Assembly (NCBI RefSeq): GCF_963678635.1
Contig: NC_087063.1
Coordinates: 14,265,006-14,329,005, forward strand
Length of the DNA: 64,000 bases
Origin: Symsagittifera roscoffensis
Lineage: Eukaryota > Xenacoelomorpha > Acoela > Convolutidae
Direction: 5' to 3'
Shown: in pieces, positions 1 through 11,210 of the stretch
Layout of the letters: the number at the start of each line of letters is the position of its first letter
Position numbering within the stretch: position 1 is the first letter of the stretch
Made by a program: the position numbers and the translations under genes
Notes under the pieces: model-generated
Databases searched by the model: none
What the model saw: only the letters and a program-made list of their open reading frames with translations
Told to the model about the DNA's origin: nothing

Positions 1-694
1 CATTTTTGTTCGAAGAAAATGGCAGAGTGTATGTGCTCGTAACAGTAGCGGATTTAGGAGGGAGGCGAAAGCAATCTCTCCCCCCCCCCCCCCCCTCCCT
101 CAGGGAGTCCATCACTTGCCGACCCTTAAGGTCTTCCGTCGGTACTGTTTTCAGCATCCATTTTTTGGCGATCCAAAGCGCATTTGACGCAGTTATATCC
201 TAGTTTTGAAGGTTATTTTGAAGACACGATATTTTTGGTTCAAAATTTGCCAAACAAGCTTAAATTGCTATTTATGTTTCACCTGCTTTTACCTGCCTTT
301 TTCACCTTGCTTGTTTGACATCCATTTTATCTCGAAACTTCTGATGTGCTTAGCTCATTTAAAAAAAGTTTTGTACCTGTGACCATTATATAAAGAATTG
401 TGGTGGTTTGGCATTTGTGATTTTAGTCAGTTTGGGACAACTAACGCGCGAAAAATTTCGAGCTAAAATTTGTGGTATATATTCAAGCAACTCGATCTGA
501 TTAATCCTTACCAGTTTATTAACATACAGTTTCTTTTAATATACTTACTGAAGGACAAAATCAAAGCAAAGAGGGCATGATTTTTTTTGTGATTAACTTA
601 TCAGTGCTTTCACGAAAACGTTTTTCTTCCTCTCGAAACGTCAAGAATAGTTCAACCTGTTACGAGCCTTCTTGTTTAGTTTTGAGTTTTAATT
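1..694. other. Unassigned leading stretch with a poly-C run
   Basis: No coding region with recognisable homology was seen here. A run of 16 C lies at 80-95. The short plus-strand open frame across it starts next to the run and is low complexity, so it is not called as a gene. The stretch ends where the first A-type repeat begins, and no second copy of it occurs in the window. Confidence 0.5.
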
Positions 695-1267
695 GACAGA
701 TAGAATTTACAGAATGCATGTTTTATTTTAGAGAGAAAAGTTGTGCAAAATTGCATCAGTTTAGACGTACCAGAAAATTTTGAAAATTGTAGGCAAGTCT
801 TTAGATTTTATTGATAATCCTGAAAGCGTTACGCAAATTATTTATGCGTGGCGAATTATCCCTTCTCCCGCAAATCATTCCAAATTGAATTAAGGCCACC
901 TATTCATTCATATTAGTTTCGTACGACTAGAACTTTAACACCTGAGCTCTGATATTGTTCAAAAGCTTATAGTTTTTCAATATTTTTTCCCGAAAATCTA
1001 TTCGATGTGGATTAAGGGGCAGTCAGAACATTCAAGATTTTTCCCTGATATACGAGAAGTCTTGTTTATGCAGTAAGCTTTGTATTAAAAAACGATTCCA
1101 ACTGAAACGATGCTTTACTGAATCACCAAATTAAATATCAAGGAAACTCCAAAAAAAATTAGCTACTCAAGATACAGAAGTTATAAAAATAAAAACGCCA
1201 AATCTGTACAAAATAAGGCCAACATTTTCCTCTAAAATAAATGATCAAAGGCTATCATTATAATTAT

Positions 1268-1302
1268 CATTGTGAAAACTTTGATCAGAAGTTTTCACAA
1301 TG
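1268..1302. repeat. Perfect palindrome inside A1
   Basis: Arms CATTGTGAAAACT and AGTTTTCACAATG flank a 9-base centre containing TGATCA-like sequence. A direct repeat (AAAGGCTATCATTATAATTA, then TCAT) borders the palindrome on both sides. Further copies are at 3,542-3,576 and 12,823-12,857. Confidence 0.85.
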
Positions 1303-1744
1303 ATCAAAGGCTATCATTATAATTATCATCGAAATCCTGTTTTATTTTTTTACGAATATAAAAATGGAAGAATTTAGAATAATAAATACTTAAAAAGCAG
1401 GACATTTTTTCAGTAATGCGGTGCGTAATCAAACATTTTGAAAAAATTTAGTGAAAAAAAACTTGAAACCATTTTTTGTATTTGTATCTGAAACTTGATT
1501 TTTTTTTAAAATTCCGGTCGATCCTTTTCTTGATTGTATCGAGATTGTTTTATGTGTTATTAGAATGACAAAAAATCGTAAAACCAATTGTGATGAGACC
1601 GACTCAAAACTGGTTATAAAACCTGAATAAGACAATTCGTAATTTTCTTGAACTTCAAATTCTTCTCAGTTTTGAATATATCCTCAAATCTTACAGAAAA
1701 TTTTCGGTCGAAAAGTTTTTCGTAATTTGTGTTGCTGAGGTTTA

Positions 1745-1893
1745 ATGGCTGTAAAAAGAGTTTTAAGAGCTGTAAAAAGAGCTGTTTTATGGAGTAAAAA
1801 GAGCTGTAAAAAGAGTTTTAACGGCGCAAGAGCTGTTTTAAGAGCTGTTTTAAGGTGTAAAAAGAGCTGTAAAAAAAGTTTTAATGGCGCAAA
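1745..1893. repeat. GAGCTGTAAAAAGAGTTTTA minisatellite, copy in A1
   Basis: About seven imperfect copies of a roughly 20-base motif built from GAGCTGT, TAAAAAGAG and TTTTAA. Both strands stay open, which explains the leucine- and alanine-rich open frames seen here; these are repeat products, not genes. Sister arrays lie at about 4,019-4,167 and 13,303-13,451. Confidence 0.8.
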
Positions 1894-2483
1894 ATTTGAA
1901 CAATTGAAAAAAAAACGAAAATAGTTCGACAAGAATTGCTATTTTTTATTGTTCCGGAAAATAAAAGTGAGGAAAAACTATGTATTAGTGTTCGTTTTGA
2001 TTGAAAAAGCAAATTTTTTATCTGCGTTAATTCAATTACGGCGAAAAAACATAAGAATGAGTCGTGTGATTTATTATTGAAAAGCCGGTTCAGTCGTTAG
2101 TCGAAAACTTTTTAAAAACTTGTGAAAAAGTCTAAGGCAAAAATAACTTGTTTCAAAAATGTCCCTAGAAGTACTGAACTAAACTAAGTTTATACTTTCT
2201 ATAAGAATAGTAAATTTTATATAACAATTGGATATCAAAATTACTTACAAATTGGTTAAATAAAAAATGATTATATCAACTGTAATTTTTCAATGGCTTA
2301 GGCGAGAGAGTGAGAGCGTGTCAAGCTAAACCATAAACCACTCACTATTATTGGCAGGTGTCAATTAGCAGTGGTAACTTAGACAGCAAGCTTAGCACCA
2401 TGACCCTGAATACGGATACTACACCGTATTTTAAAATTTCACAATAAATAAAACAAGTTTCAGTCAAATTTAAAGTTTTAATT

Positions 2484-2711
2484 TTATCTTCTTTTCAATT
2501 GTTTTGGCTTTAGTTTCGATAGTTGTGGCAGTCTCCTCTTTTCTTTTGGTGGATTTGGGCTCGAAAATCTCTCGTGGTGACACCAGAAAAAACTACCAAT
2601 CCGCCCAGGCGAACTCTTTTCTGGTTGGGCCAGTTCTCCTGCTGAAACTGGTACTGTGTCCATGTCGAATAGTTTGATTGCGTGGCGTAATGCACTCCCA
2701 AAAAATCTCAT
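2484..2711 (-). pseudogene. Ty3/gypsy Pol C-terminal tail fragment (A1)
   Basis: This is the minus-strand C-terminal tail of the gypsy polyprotein that is better preserved in A2. Reading starts MRFFGSALRH and stays parallel to A2 through PGRIGSF. A small deletion relative to A2 (GAAAAAACT here, GAATAAAACT there) then shifts the frame, and the lysine-rich end is read out of frame. Upstream of it the A1 unit breaks off, so it is detached from any integrase. The function of this tail is not known; the link to gypsy rests on its continuity with the integrase remnant beyond A2. Confidence 0.55.
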
Positions 2712-3541
2712 GTCTCAATATTTTTTACTTGAAGCTATTGTTGATGCTTGTGCCTTTAATTCTTCATTCGTAAAATCAGTTTTATCCTCCTCTCCTTATT
2801 ATTTGTTGCTTCTGTTTGGTTGTTCGCTTTTGTTTGACCTTGTTCCTTGACTTCTGGTGTAACCAGACCTTCGGCTACTAACAACTTCTAACTAGACTGA
2901 GGTTCTGCAAATTCGGTCTGGGTTGCCCTTCGTGTGTGTTCCCTTCTGGTCTAACCTGAGCATCTCCTGACAGATAGAATTTACAGAATGCATGTTTTAT
3001 TTTAGAGAGAAAAGTTGTGCAAAATTGCATCAGTTTAGACGTACCAGAAAATTTTGAAAATTGTAGGCAAGTCTTTAGATTTTATTGATAATCCTGAAAG
3101 CGTTACGCAAATTATTTATGCGTGGCGAATTATCCCTTCTCCCGCAAATCATTCCAAATTGAATTAAGGCCACCTATTCATTCATATTAGTTTCGTACGA
3201 CTAGAACTTTAACACCTGAGCTCTGATATTGTTCAAAAGCTTATAGTTTTTCAATATTTTTTCCCGAAAATCTATTCGATGTGGATTAAGGGGCAGTCAG
3301 AACATTCAAGATTTTTCCCTGATATACGAGAAGTCTTGTTTATGCAGTAAGCTTTGTATTAAAAAACGATTCCAACTGAAACGATGCTTTACTGAATCAC
3401 CAAATTAAATATCAAGGAAACTCCAAAAAAAATTAGCTACTCAAGATACAGAAGTTATAAAAATAAAAACGCCAAATCTGTACAAAATAAGGCCAACATT
3501 TTCCTCTAAAATAAATGATCAAAGGCTATCATTATAATTAT

Positions 3542-3576
3542 CATTGTGAAAACTTTGATCAGAAGTTTTCACAATG
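3542..3576. repeat. Perfect palindrome inside A2
   Basis: Same 13-base arms and the same direct repeat on both sides as the A1 palindrome. Confidence 0.85.
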
Positions 3577-4018
3577 ATCAAAGGCTATCATTATAATTAT
3601 CATCGAAATCCTGTTTTATTTTTTTACGAATATAAAAATGGAAGAATTTAGAATAATAAATACTTAAAAAGCAGGACATTTTTTCAGTAATGCGGTGCGT
3701 AATCAAACATTTTGAAAAAATTTAGTGAAAAAAAACTTGAAACCATTTTTTGTATTTGTATCTGAAACTTGATTTTTTTTTAAAATTCCGGTCGATCCTT
3801 TTCTTGATTGTATCGAGATTGTTTTATGTGTTATTAGAATGACAAAAAATCGTAAAACCAATTGTGATGAGACCGACTCAAAACTGGTTATAAAACATGA
3901 ATAAGACAATTCGTAATTTTCTTGAACTTCAAATTCTTCTCAGTTTTGAATATATCCTCAAATCTTACAGAAAATTTTCGGTCGAAAAGTTTTTCGTAAT
4001 TTGCGTTGCTGAGGTTTA

Positions 4019-4167
4019 ATTGCTGTAAAAAGAGTTTTAAGAGCTGTAAAAAGAGCTGTTTTAAGGAGTAAAAAGAGCTGTAAAAAGAGTTTTAACGGCG
4101 CAAGAGCTGTTTTAAGAGCTGTTTTAAAGAGTAAAAAGAGCTGTAAAAAAAGTTTTAATGGCGCAAA
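4019..4167. repeat. GAGCTGTAAAAAGAG minisatellite, copy in A2
   Basis: Same array as in A1 with a few substitutions, including TTTTAAGGAG where A1 has TTTTATGGAG. Confidence 0.8.
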
Positions 4168-5210
4168 AGTTGATGAACAATTGAAAAAAAAAACGAAATT
4201 AGTTTGACAAGAATTGCTATTTTTTATTGTTCCGGAAAATAAAAGTGAGGAAAAACAATGTATTAGTGTTCGTTTTGATTGAAAAAGCAAGTTTTTTATC
4301 TGCGTTAATTCAATTACGGCGAAAAAACATAAGAATGAGTCGTGTGATTTATTATTGAAAAGCCGGTTCAGTCGTTAGTCGAAAACTTTTTAAAAATTGT
4401 GAAAAAGTCTAAGGCAAAAATAACTTGTTTCAAAAATGTCCCTAGAAGTACTGAACTAAACTAAGTTTACACTTTCTATAAGAGTAGTAAATTTTATATA
4501 ACAATTGGATATCAAAATTACTTACAAATTAGTTAAATAAAAAATGATTATTTCAACTGTAATTTTTCAATGGCTTAGGCGAGAGAGTGAGAGCGTGTCA
4601 AGCTAAACCATAAACCATTCACTATTATTGGCAGGTGTCGATTAGTAGTGGTAACTTAGACAGCAAGCTTAGCACCATGACCCTGAATACGGATACTACA
4701 CCGTATTTTAAAATTTCACAATAAATAAAACAAGTTTCAGTCAAATTTAAAGTTTTAATTTTATCTTCTTTTCAATTGTTTTGGCTTTAGTTTCGATAGT
4801 CGTGGCAGTCTCCTCTTTTCTTTTGGTGGATTTGGGCTCAAAAATCTCTCGTGGTGACACCAGAATAAAACTACCAATCCGCCCAGGCGAACTCTTTTCT
4901 GGTTGGGCCAGTTCTCCTGCTGAAACTGGTACTGTGTCCATGTCGAATAGTTTGATTGCGTGGCGTAATGCACTCCCAAAAAATCTCATGTCTCATATTT
5001 TTTACTTGAAGCTATTGTTGATGCTTGTGCCTTTAATTCTTCATTCGTAAAATCAGTTTTATCCTCCTCTCCATATTATTTGTTGCTTCTGTTTGGTTGT
5101 TCGCTTTTGTTTGACCTTGTTCCTTGACTTCTGGTGTAACCAGACTTTCGGCTACTAACATTTTCTAACTAGACTGAGGTTCTGCAAATTCGGTCTGGGT
5201 TGCCCTTCGT

Positions 5211-6943
5211 GTGTGTTCCCTTCTGGTCTAACCTGAGCATCTCCTGAGGCTGCTGTTTTTCTTGTCATTTGGTTCATCAATGAGCTGTCCACACTTCGTC
5301 CCGCCCTTGGAAACACTTCTACTCCTTTATCCGAGGAACTTTCAGAAGGCAGTGTAAGGTCGACTATCGGGTTTTTCACCGGACTAGTGACTGCTCTATC
5401 GGTCAGTCAACTTCTCTTGAGTTTCTTCTTTGAAGAACCTGGTTTCATCCATTATAATTCAGCCTGAATTTTAGAACTTTTTGTCATTGAACCTGCTTCT
5501 ACATCTTCCGACGGTGTTGAAACCGATGATAAGTCATCTCTGGGCTAAATGCAAACATTGTTCTTAGATTTCCCCTGCACTTGACTTAATGTGAATACAT
5601 TTGACTGATTTGCTGCTGTAGTCAGTGGGCTTCCTATCTTGATGTGATCTGTATCAGACAGGTTATATCTAACCTTGTTCGGTTTTAATGTGATATGATT
5701 AATTTAACTACTTTGCCCTTATCAGTGATGTAACTGTGATCTGTTACTTTGAAATTTTTCCCCCTGAATGTTTTGAGTAATGGTCTTCCCGATTGACCGT
5801 CTAAAATTTTACGGAATAGATTCACTGTGTTCAGATAATTGATGAGATTAAACTCTAGACTATTTTGATTCTAACGACTCTTGTCTTTTTCTGTGCTGAA
5901 TATGAGATTTCCCTGATTTGAATCGTTTCTTAGGCTTCCTGTTTCTTGAAGCGTTTCTCTCAGTCAGTCTCGTTCAAGTCTCTGAGCCTTCTGAATGCGA
6001 TAGTTTTTGTTTTAACTATCTCCAACACTAACGGCCTTGGCCAGACTATCGAGGACTAACATCTTCTTGTCTTCGAGTGTGTTCCCTTCTGGTCTAACCT
6101 GAGCATCTCCTGAGGCTGCTGTTTTTCTTGTCATTTGGTTCATCAATGAGCTGTCCACACTTCGTCCCGCCCTTGGAAACACTTCTACTCCTTTATCCGA
6201 GGAACTTTCAGAAGGCAGTGTAAGGTCGACTATCGGGTTTTTCACCGGACTAGTGACTGCTCTATCGGTCAGTCAACTTCTCTTGAGTTTCTTCTTTGAA
6301 GAACCTGGTTTCATCCAGTATAATTCAGCCTGAATTTTAGAACTTTTTGTCATTGAACCTGCTTCTACATCTTCCGACGGTGTTGAAACCGATGATAAGT
6401 CATCTCTGGGCTAAATGCAAACATTGTTCTTAGATTTCCCCTGCACTTGACTTAATGTGAATACATTTGACTGATTTGCTGCTGTAGTCAGTGGGCTTCC
6501 TATCTTGATGTGATCTGTATCAGACAGGTTATATCTAACCTTGTTCGGTTTTAATGTGATATGATTAATTTAACTACTTTGCCCTTATCAGTGATGTAAC
6601 TGTGATCTGTTACTTTGAAATTTTTCCCCCTGAATATTTTAAGTAATGGTCTTCCCGATTGACCGTCTAAAATTTTACGGAATAGATTCACTGTGTTCAG
6701 ATAATTGATGAGATTAAACTCTAGACTATTTTGATTCTAACGACTCTTGTCTTTTTCTGTGCTGAATATGAGATTTCCCTGATTTGAATCGTTTCTTAGG
6801 CTTCCTGTTTCTTGAAGCGTTTCTCTCAGTCAGTCTCGTTAAAGTCTCTGAGCCTTCTGAATGCGATAGTTTTTGTTTTAACTATCTCCAACACTAACGG
6901 CCTTGGCCAGACTATCGAGGACTAACATCTTCTTGTCTTCGCG
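5211..6943. repeat. 867-bp tandem duplication inside the gypsy Pol tail
   Basis: Two head-to-tail copies, 5,211-6,077 and 6,078-6,943, both starting GTGTGTTCCCTTCTGG and nearly identical. Each carries the MKNPIVDLTLPSE segment on the minus strand. Because 867 is divisible by three, the duplication itself keeps the frame, but the region has other stops. It is copied at 14,490-16,222. Confidence 0.85.
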
Positions 6944-7117
6944 TTGCTTCTTCCCGAACTTGAGTGGTGCGTCTGATTCCTCTTTTGACATCGCCTTGAG
7001 CCAGTTCCCGGGACCTGACTGCTCTCTAATTTTCTCCGAGATTGGCATCTCTTGCTAAACGTTCTCTATCTGAACAGAATAATTAATCCCTGACAAAGAA
7101 AACAAAGTGTTGGGTTT

Positions 7118-7445
7118 CCTTCCAAAATGAAGTTCGAAGGGGGATTGTTCTAATAATACCGTGTTCCGTACATCCAGTATCTGACGATTGAAAATCTGAG
7201 GATTTTGAAACTAATTGCATAGTACCTAGTTTCCTTTCGATCTTTAGAAAACTGCGTTCGACTAACTCAAATCCTTGTTGACCTTCCAAAATGAAGTTCG
7301 AAGGAGGATTGTTCTAACTATAGCGTGTTTCGTACATCCAGTATCTGACGATTGAATATCCGAGAATTTTGAAACTAGTAGGACATTACCTAGTTTCCAT
7401 TCGATCATTAGAATACTGAGTTTGACTAACTCAAATCCTCGTTGA
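7118..7445. repeat. 164-bp tandem duplication inside the gypsy integrase remnant
   Basis: Two adjacent copies, 7,118-7,281 and 7,282-7,445, both starting CCTTCCAAAATGAAGTTCG. Each carries the PFELHFGR-type integrase motif on the minus strand. They differ by roughly 15%, more than the larger duplications do, so this event is older. It is copied at about 16,400-16,727. Confidence 0.8.
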
Positions 7446-7930
7446 TCTCCTGCTGGGCAGAATATGTGATCTTTACCTTTTTCTGTACAAAAGTTCATAA
7501 TATTTTTTTTTCCTAAAACTGTTTAGTGCTATTTGATTTTGGGCTATCGTGATTTCGTAAAAGTTCCATTGAAAATTTTATGAATTTGTTTGCTTTTGTC
7601 GACGTTGTTAATAGTTCTGACTGATATTTGGAATAGCGATCAACATCCACTGCAACTAAAATACAGAGTGTTATCCTTCTTTATCCAGCATTGGTCCAGC
7701 AAAATTAAGTTATAATTCTTCGTTGGGACCAATAAGACCGAGTAACTTTTTGACGAGTTAATTGATTCAGCAGACTTAAGGGTCTTACCATACAATTATC
7801 ACCATCGGCAATTCTTGCATTGCTCTTTTATCTCGCGATGCATTCATGGCCACGACAAACAAGCCGCCGCCTTCTCATGGATTCCTGTCCCGGATCAGTT
7901 GGATGTAATATGCTCATGACTGCCTTCATG

Positions 7931-8690
7931 AGGTACATCAGGATCGTCGAGTTGAATTTAGCCTCCTTCTGGAATCTGTTGATCTAAGTTTCGCGAGAGC
8001 TTTGGCATAATTTTATCTTAACTTGAACTTCCTTCTTTGGAATTCTCCAGCTAGTCTTTTCCCGGTCTTAGCTTTCGTGATTGCTGCCGGTCTCGTAACC
8101 GTTCCTTCCCTGACATTTGATGTAATTGCTAAGCTGATAAGTTTTTCTGACTTTGAAATTAGGCTAAATTCGTCTTCTGATATTATCTGAAAATTAGGAT
8201 TGTTGTTGAAATTGAATTTTTAGGTTTTGATAGAACCAAGTGGGACAATGCATATGATGGAGGAAGTGTTAGAACTTGTGGTAATGAACTATCCCGAGAT
8301 CCTTGAATCTAGATTTGTGGCTCAGCCAGTCCTTGGGAAGAGGAGATAGCATCAGCCGAAACTCCATCGCAATAGATGAAGATGAGGCGTTCTCTGAACC
8401 TATGCCTCAAAACAGCCCACCACAACAACCATCAATGATGGAACCTCGACCAGCTCTGCGTTTTATAGAGAACTCGCGGACTTTTTTTGATGCTGGACAG
8501 CTCTTTGATTAATAGTTTTTGTAAATAATTTTTGCTTGCCATTTAATTCATTTTTGTGTAATTATTATCTTTTTTTTTCAAAATCTTTTTATCTGTGAGA
8601 AAAATGAGTAGCTCAGGATAAAACACACCAATTGTTTAAAAATAATTAGAACACAAAAGAACTCACCAATACAACGTTTGCACTTATTTG
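7931..8690. other. Unassigned spacer with one short plus-strand open frame
   Basis: A 69-codon plus-strand frame at 8,303-8,512 reads ...AFSEPMPQNSPPQQPSM... and ends FDAGQLFD before a stop. It is proline- and glutamine-rich and matches no family I recognise. The sister copy near 17,600-17,809 keeps the same 3' half but has 16 extra bases (CATCGACCTCCACTTT region) just upstream, which changes the frame. At least one copy is therefore broken. It may be the end of a mobile-element gene. Nothing else was recognised here. Confidence 0.35.
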
Positions 8691-9320
8691 GAAGCTTTTT
8701 TCTACACATGTTAAAGAAATTGAAAACACTAAAAATTTGCAAAAAATCCCGAATATTTCCAAATTGTTTTGCGTCCGACCAAAAAAATTGAAATCAATTT
8801 TTGAATTTTTGACAGAAAAACAAAAACACTTTAAGCATACTGTTAAAAAAGTTGAAACATTTTCGCTTCTTGTCAAAAAAATCAAAACTTTTTTGCATCT
8901 TGTCAAAAAAATTGAAATCAATTTTTGCTTTTTGACAAAAAAAACAAAAACTCTTTTAGCATACTGTTAAAAAGTTGAAACACTTTTCCTCATCTTGAAG
9001 AAAAATTTGAAACCTTTTTGCGTCATGTCACAAAAACTAAAGCATTTTTTTTTCTTTTTGCAGAAAAACACCGTTTTAGCGTCTTGCTAAAACAAATGAA
9101 ACATTTCCGCATCTTGTCAAAAAATTGAAACAATTTTCACATTTTGTAAAAAGTTTGAAGCACTTTCAGCCTTCGACAAAATATGTATCATTTTTTGTAA
9201 TTTGTTTGAAAATCTGAAAAGTTTTTTGTAACTCGTTAAGAAAATGAAGCCTTTTTCTAGCTTTTTGAAAATCAGAAGAAGAATTACGCTTTGAAAACAA
9301 AGAGATTTTTGCAAAAGTGA
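8691..9320. repeat. AT-rich degenerate minisatellite
   Basis: Roughly a dozen loose copies of a 45-60-base motif built from CATCTTGTCAAAAAAATTG, AAATCAATTTTTG and CTTTTAGCATACTGTTAAAA. Lysine/phenylalanine-rich open frames exist on both strands (8,646-8,921 minus, 8,737-8,970 plus, 9,117-9,381 minus). They follow from the repeat and are not called as genes. An almost identical copy lies at 17,989-18,618. Confidence 0.75.
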
Positions 9321-10023
9321 GAGACTTGCTGGGTCCTAAGAATCCTACAAAGGGAAAATTTATTTTGAACTCTGCTTTCATCTATTCAAGAAAGTTGATT
9401 TGGGGCAATTCGAAAAAAAGGCACAAAAATTATCTTGGTGTGAAATTTAGCCAGTGAAATTTAGCCAACCGTTGTAAATTTTGATCCAAAGGTGAACCAA
9501 TCAGAAGTATGTGGAAATGACAATTTTCCAATAAACAGTTGCAATTGTGGGTAAAGACACAAAAATCCTGAGTTTTTTCAAAGCTTTCAAAAAATTCTAT
9601 GGAAAAGAAAACAAGTATCAATTTTTTTACATTTATCTGAATAAAAGATGAGAAGCGCTTCACACGAAGCAGCAGCCATCTGGAAAAATGATTTTTGCTT
9701 AGAATTATGAATTGATATGGGAGCACATTAATGATCATTTCATACAAACATCCCATTTTGGTATTACTTCCATTGATGGAAATCGAGATGACTCATACTG
9801 CATACTTTATTTCAATTACTCTCAAAATTATTTCTCTTTTTTCTCCTTGTCTGATCGGTTTGCTCTTCTATTCAAAAATTACTCAAGAAAAGACACTAGC
9901 CCCAATTACTTTGAATTTTCAAAAGAAAAACAAACAAGAAGTGAGAGACTTGCATGGTCCTAAAAATCCTACAAAGGGAAAAAATTTTTTGAACTCTGCT
10001 TCCAACTATTCAAAAAAATTGAG

Positions 10024-10278
10024 TTGGGGCAACTCAAAAAAAATCAGCAAAATTATCTTGGTGGAAAAGAAAAAGAAGCAATCACTGCAATTAGAAATAC
10101 TTTTAGTCAGGATGCTGAAAACCTGAATTTCGTTCCTGCATTGGAAATCATTTCTGAAAAAGAGTCAACTATGGATCAGGAGCTTGTTAACTGCAACAAA
10201 AAGTATGACATAGCAAATTACAAAATAAGTCAAGTTTGTGTCACAATCAAGAAGTACAATGTTAACAAGACTCCCTAG
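10024..10278 (+). pseudogene. ORF-B2 in B1, unidentified charged protein, cut by a stop
   Basis: An 84-codon frame with the EAITAIRNTF motif, then an acidic stretch and CVTIKKYNVNK. It ends at a TAG (position 10,276) where the related unit at 27.5 kb reads a TAC tyrosine codon. Downstream the frame still looks coding (AKEKEAM...), so this copy appears to be a recent nonsense mutant of a longer frame. No family was recognised. The high charge and regular heptad-like spacing suggest helical or coiled-coil structure, which is inference. Confidence 0.4.
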
Positions 10279-11210
10279 ATTCAGATTCGACCCTTCACTG
10301 CAAAAGAGAAAGAAGCAATGAGAGAAATTGCCTATGTTTAAAATATGCGAACAAATTAAAATAACTGTCTGAGACTTTACGTTTGTTGAGAACTGTATCG
10401 TAAAAGGAATTATGTTGTTTATCTTTTTTGTTTTGAAACTTGAATATTTATCATCCAAAATCATGAATCATAAATAAAATGTTCTACAAGAAAAAACCCA
10501 AAAAATGTTGCTAATTGTTATAATGTCATTAAATTTGCCACATCTGCAGAATTTGAACGTAACCTCATAAACATCCTATTTTGAGTAGACTCTGCTTGAT
10601 GATAGAAAAAAAACTTTTCTTAGGAAACCAATCCGATACCAAAAAAATAGATCTTAAAGAATATCTTAGAACTAGAGATCAATGGATATATAATCAATCT
10701 TTACAATTACAAAGGGAAAAATTTGATAAGGGATAAATTGCTCAATATAACTCCCTCATTGCTAGGTTATGTATGTTTGTTAATGAATTGTGAATTATAA
10801 TAATCTTATTGTCACACCTTTTTTCAAAATTTAAATGAAAGTTATTGTCAGTTCATGTTTTCTGGGTCATGTGACTAGACTACTTTTCTGTTTATATGTT
10901 AAGATATTCGATTCATCAGTATAGGCAGTGTTCAATTGTTGGTCATTTTGACCAAAAAAACTTGAAAAAAAAACAGTAAACATAACGAGTCTGACTGTTT
11001 TGGATTTTGAAAACAAACCAGTTTAAAAAATTTGAAGTTTATAAGAATGGACAAACTTTAGGAAAATCCTGCCGTCCTTCCAAAAATTTTGAAACAACAT
11101 TCCATTCTTCTTTGTGTACAAAGCATCTTGATGGAATCAGTTGAAGCAGTGGTTAAAAAAAGCTGAGTTTAAAAATTATTGAAAGTCTTCTAGCTTCAGA
11201 AACGAAGATT

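Larger units (their letters stand above)
695..2968. repeat. A-type repeat, copy A1 (about 2.27 kb)
   Basis: This is the first of two adjacent near-identical units; matching positions in A2 lie 2,263-2,274 bases downstream. It contains, in order, AT-rich sequence, a palindrome at 1,268-1,302, a GAGCTGTAAAAAGA-type minisatellite near 1,745-1,893, and at its right end the minus-strand C-terminal tail of a Ty3/gypsy Pol protein. The A1/A2 junction falls in the short shared string CTCCTGA. The non-coding part lies where a gypsy 3' LTR and untranslated region would be expected, so it may be LTR-derived. That is inference; no LTR ends were proven. Confidence 0.8.
2969..5210. repeat. A-type repeat, copy A2
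   Basis: Second A-type unit, nearly identical to A1 apart from small indels. Its right end does not stop at the A1 breakpoint but runs on into the longer gypsy Pol remnant. From 3,532 onward it is also the left end of the block copied again at 12,813. Confidence 0.8.
4747..7930 (-). pseudogene. pol: Ty3/gypsy Pol remnant: integrase and C-terminal region
   Basis: A decayed minus-strand Pol remnant with many stops and frame changes. From its 5' side: a zinc-binding H2C2 region at about 7,800-7,920 (WP-x-M-x-REI, then KNC); the start of the integrase core near 7,690-7,750, with GPNEEL and NFAGP-type residues; and the post-core motif PFELHFGRKPN near 7,095-7,145. The tail at 5,155-5,379 begins MKNPIVDLTLPSE, and the last 80 residues (4,747-4,989) are lysine- and glutamate-rich. 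Integrase would join element cDNA to host DNA in the nucleus. Two internal tandem duplications (164 and 867 bases) disrupt it. Gag, protease and reverse transcriptase were not found upstream. A second copy lies at 14,027-17,212. Confidence 0.7.

Noticed and set aside
80-95. Poly-C runs (also 38,861-38,874 and in MITEs) as telomeric or regulatory G-quadruplex signals
   Set aside because: Single homopolymer runs without the spaced G-tract pattern. Those in the MITEs are part of the element.
1684-1932. Leucine/alanine-rich frame, also at 3,958-4,290 and 13,238-13,570
   Set aside because: Translation of the GAGCTGTAAAAAGAG minisatellite; it has no fixed ends between copies.
8646-9381. Lysine/phenylalanine-rich frames on both strands
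   Set aside because: Products of the AT-rich minisatellite; both strands are open for compositional reasons.
9430-9756. 108-codon minus-strand frame recurring in B units (also 18,728; 21,156; 23,922; 26,649; 29,380)
   Set aside because: It recurs because the DNA recurs. It overlaps the plus-strand ORF-B1 region, differs in length between copies and shows no motif. Coding on this strand cannot be fully excluded, but the plus-strand frames look better.
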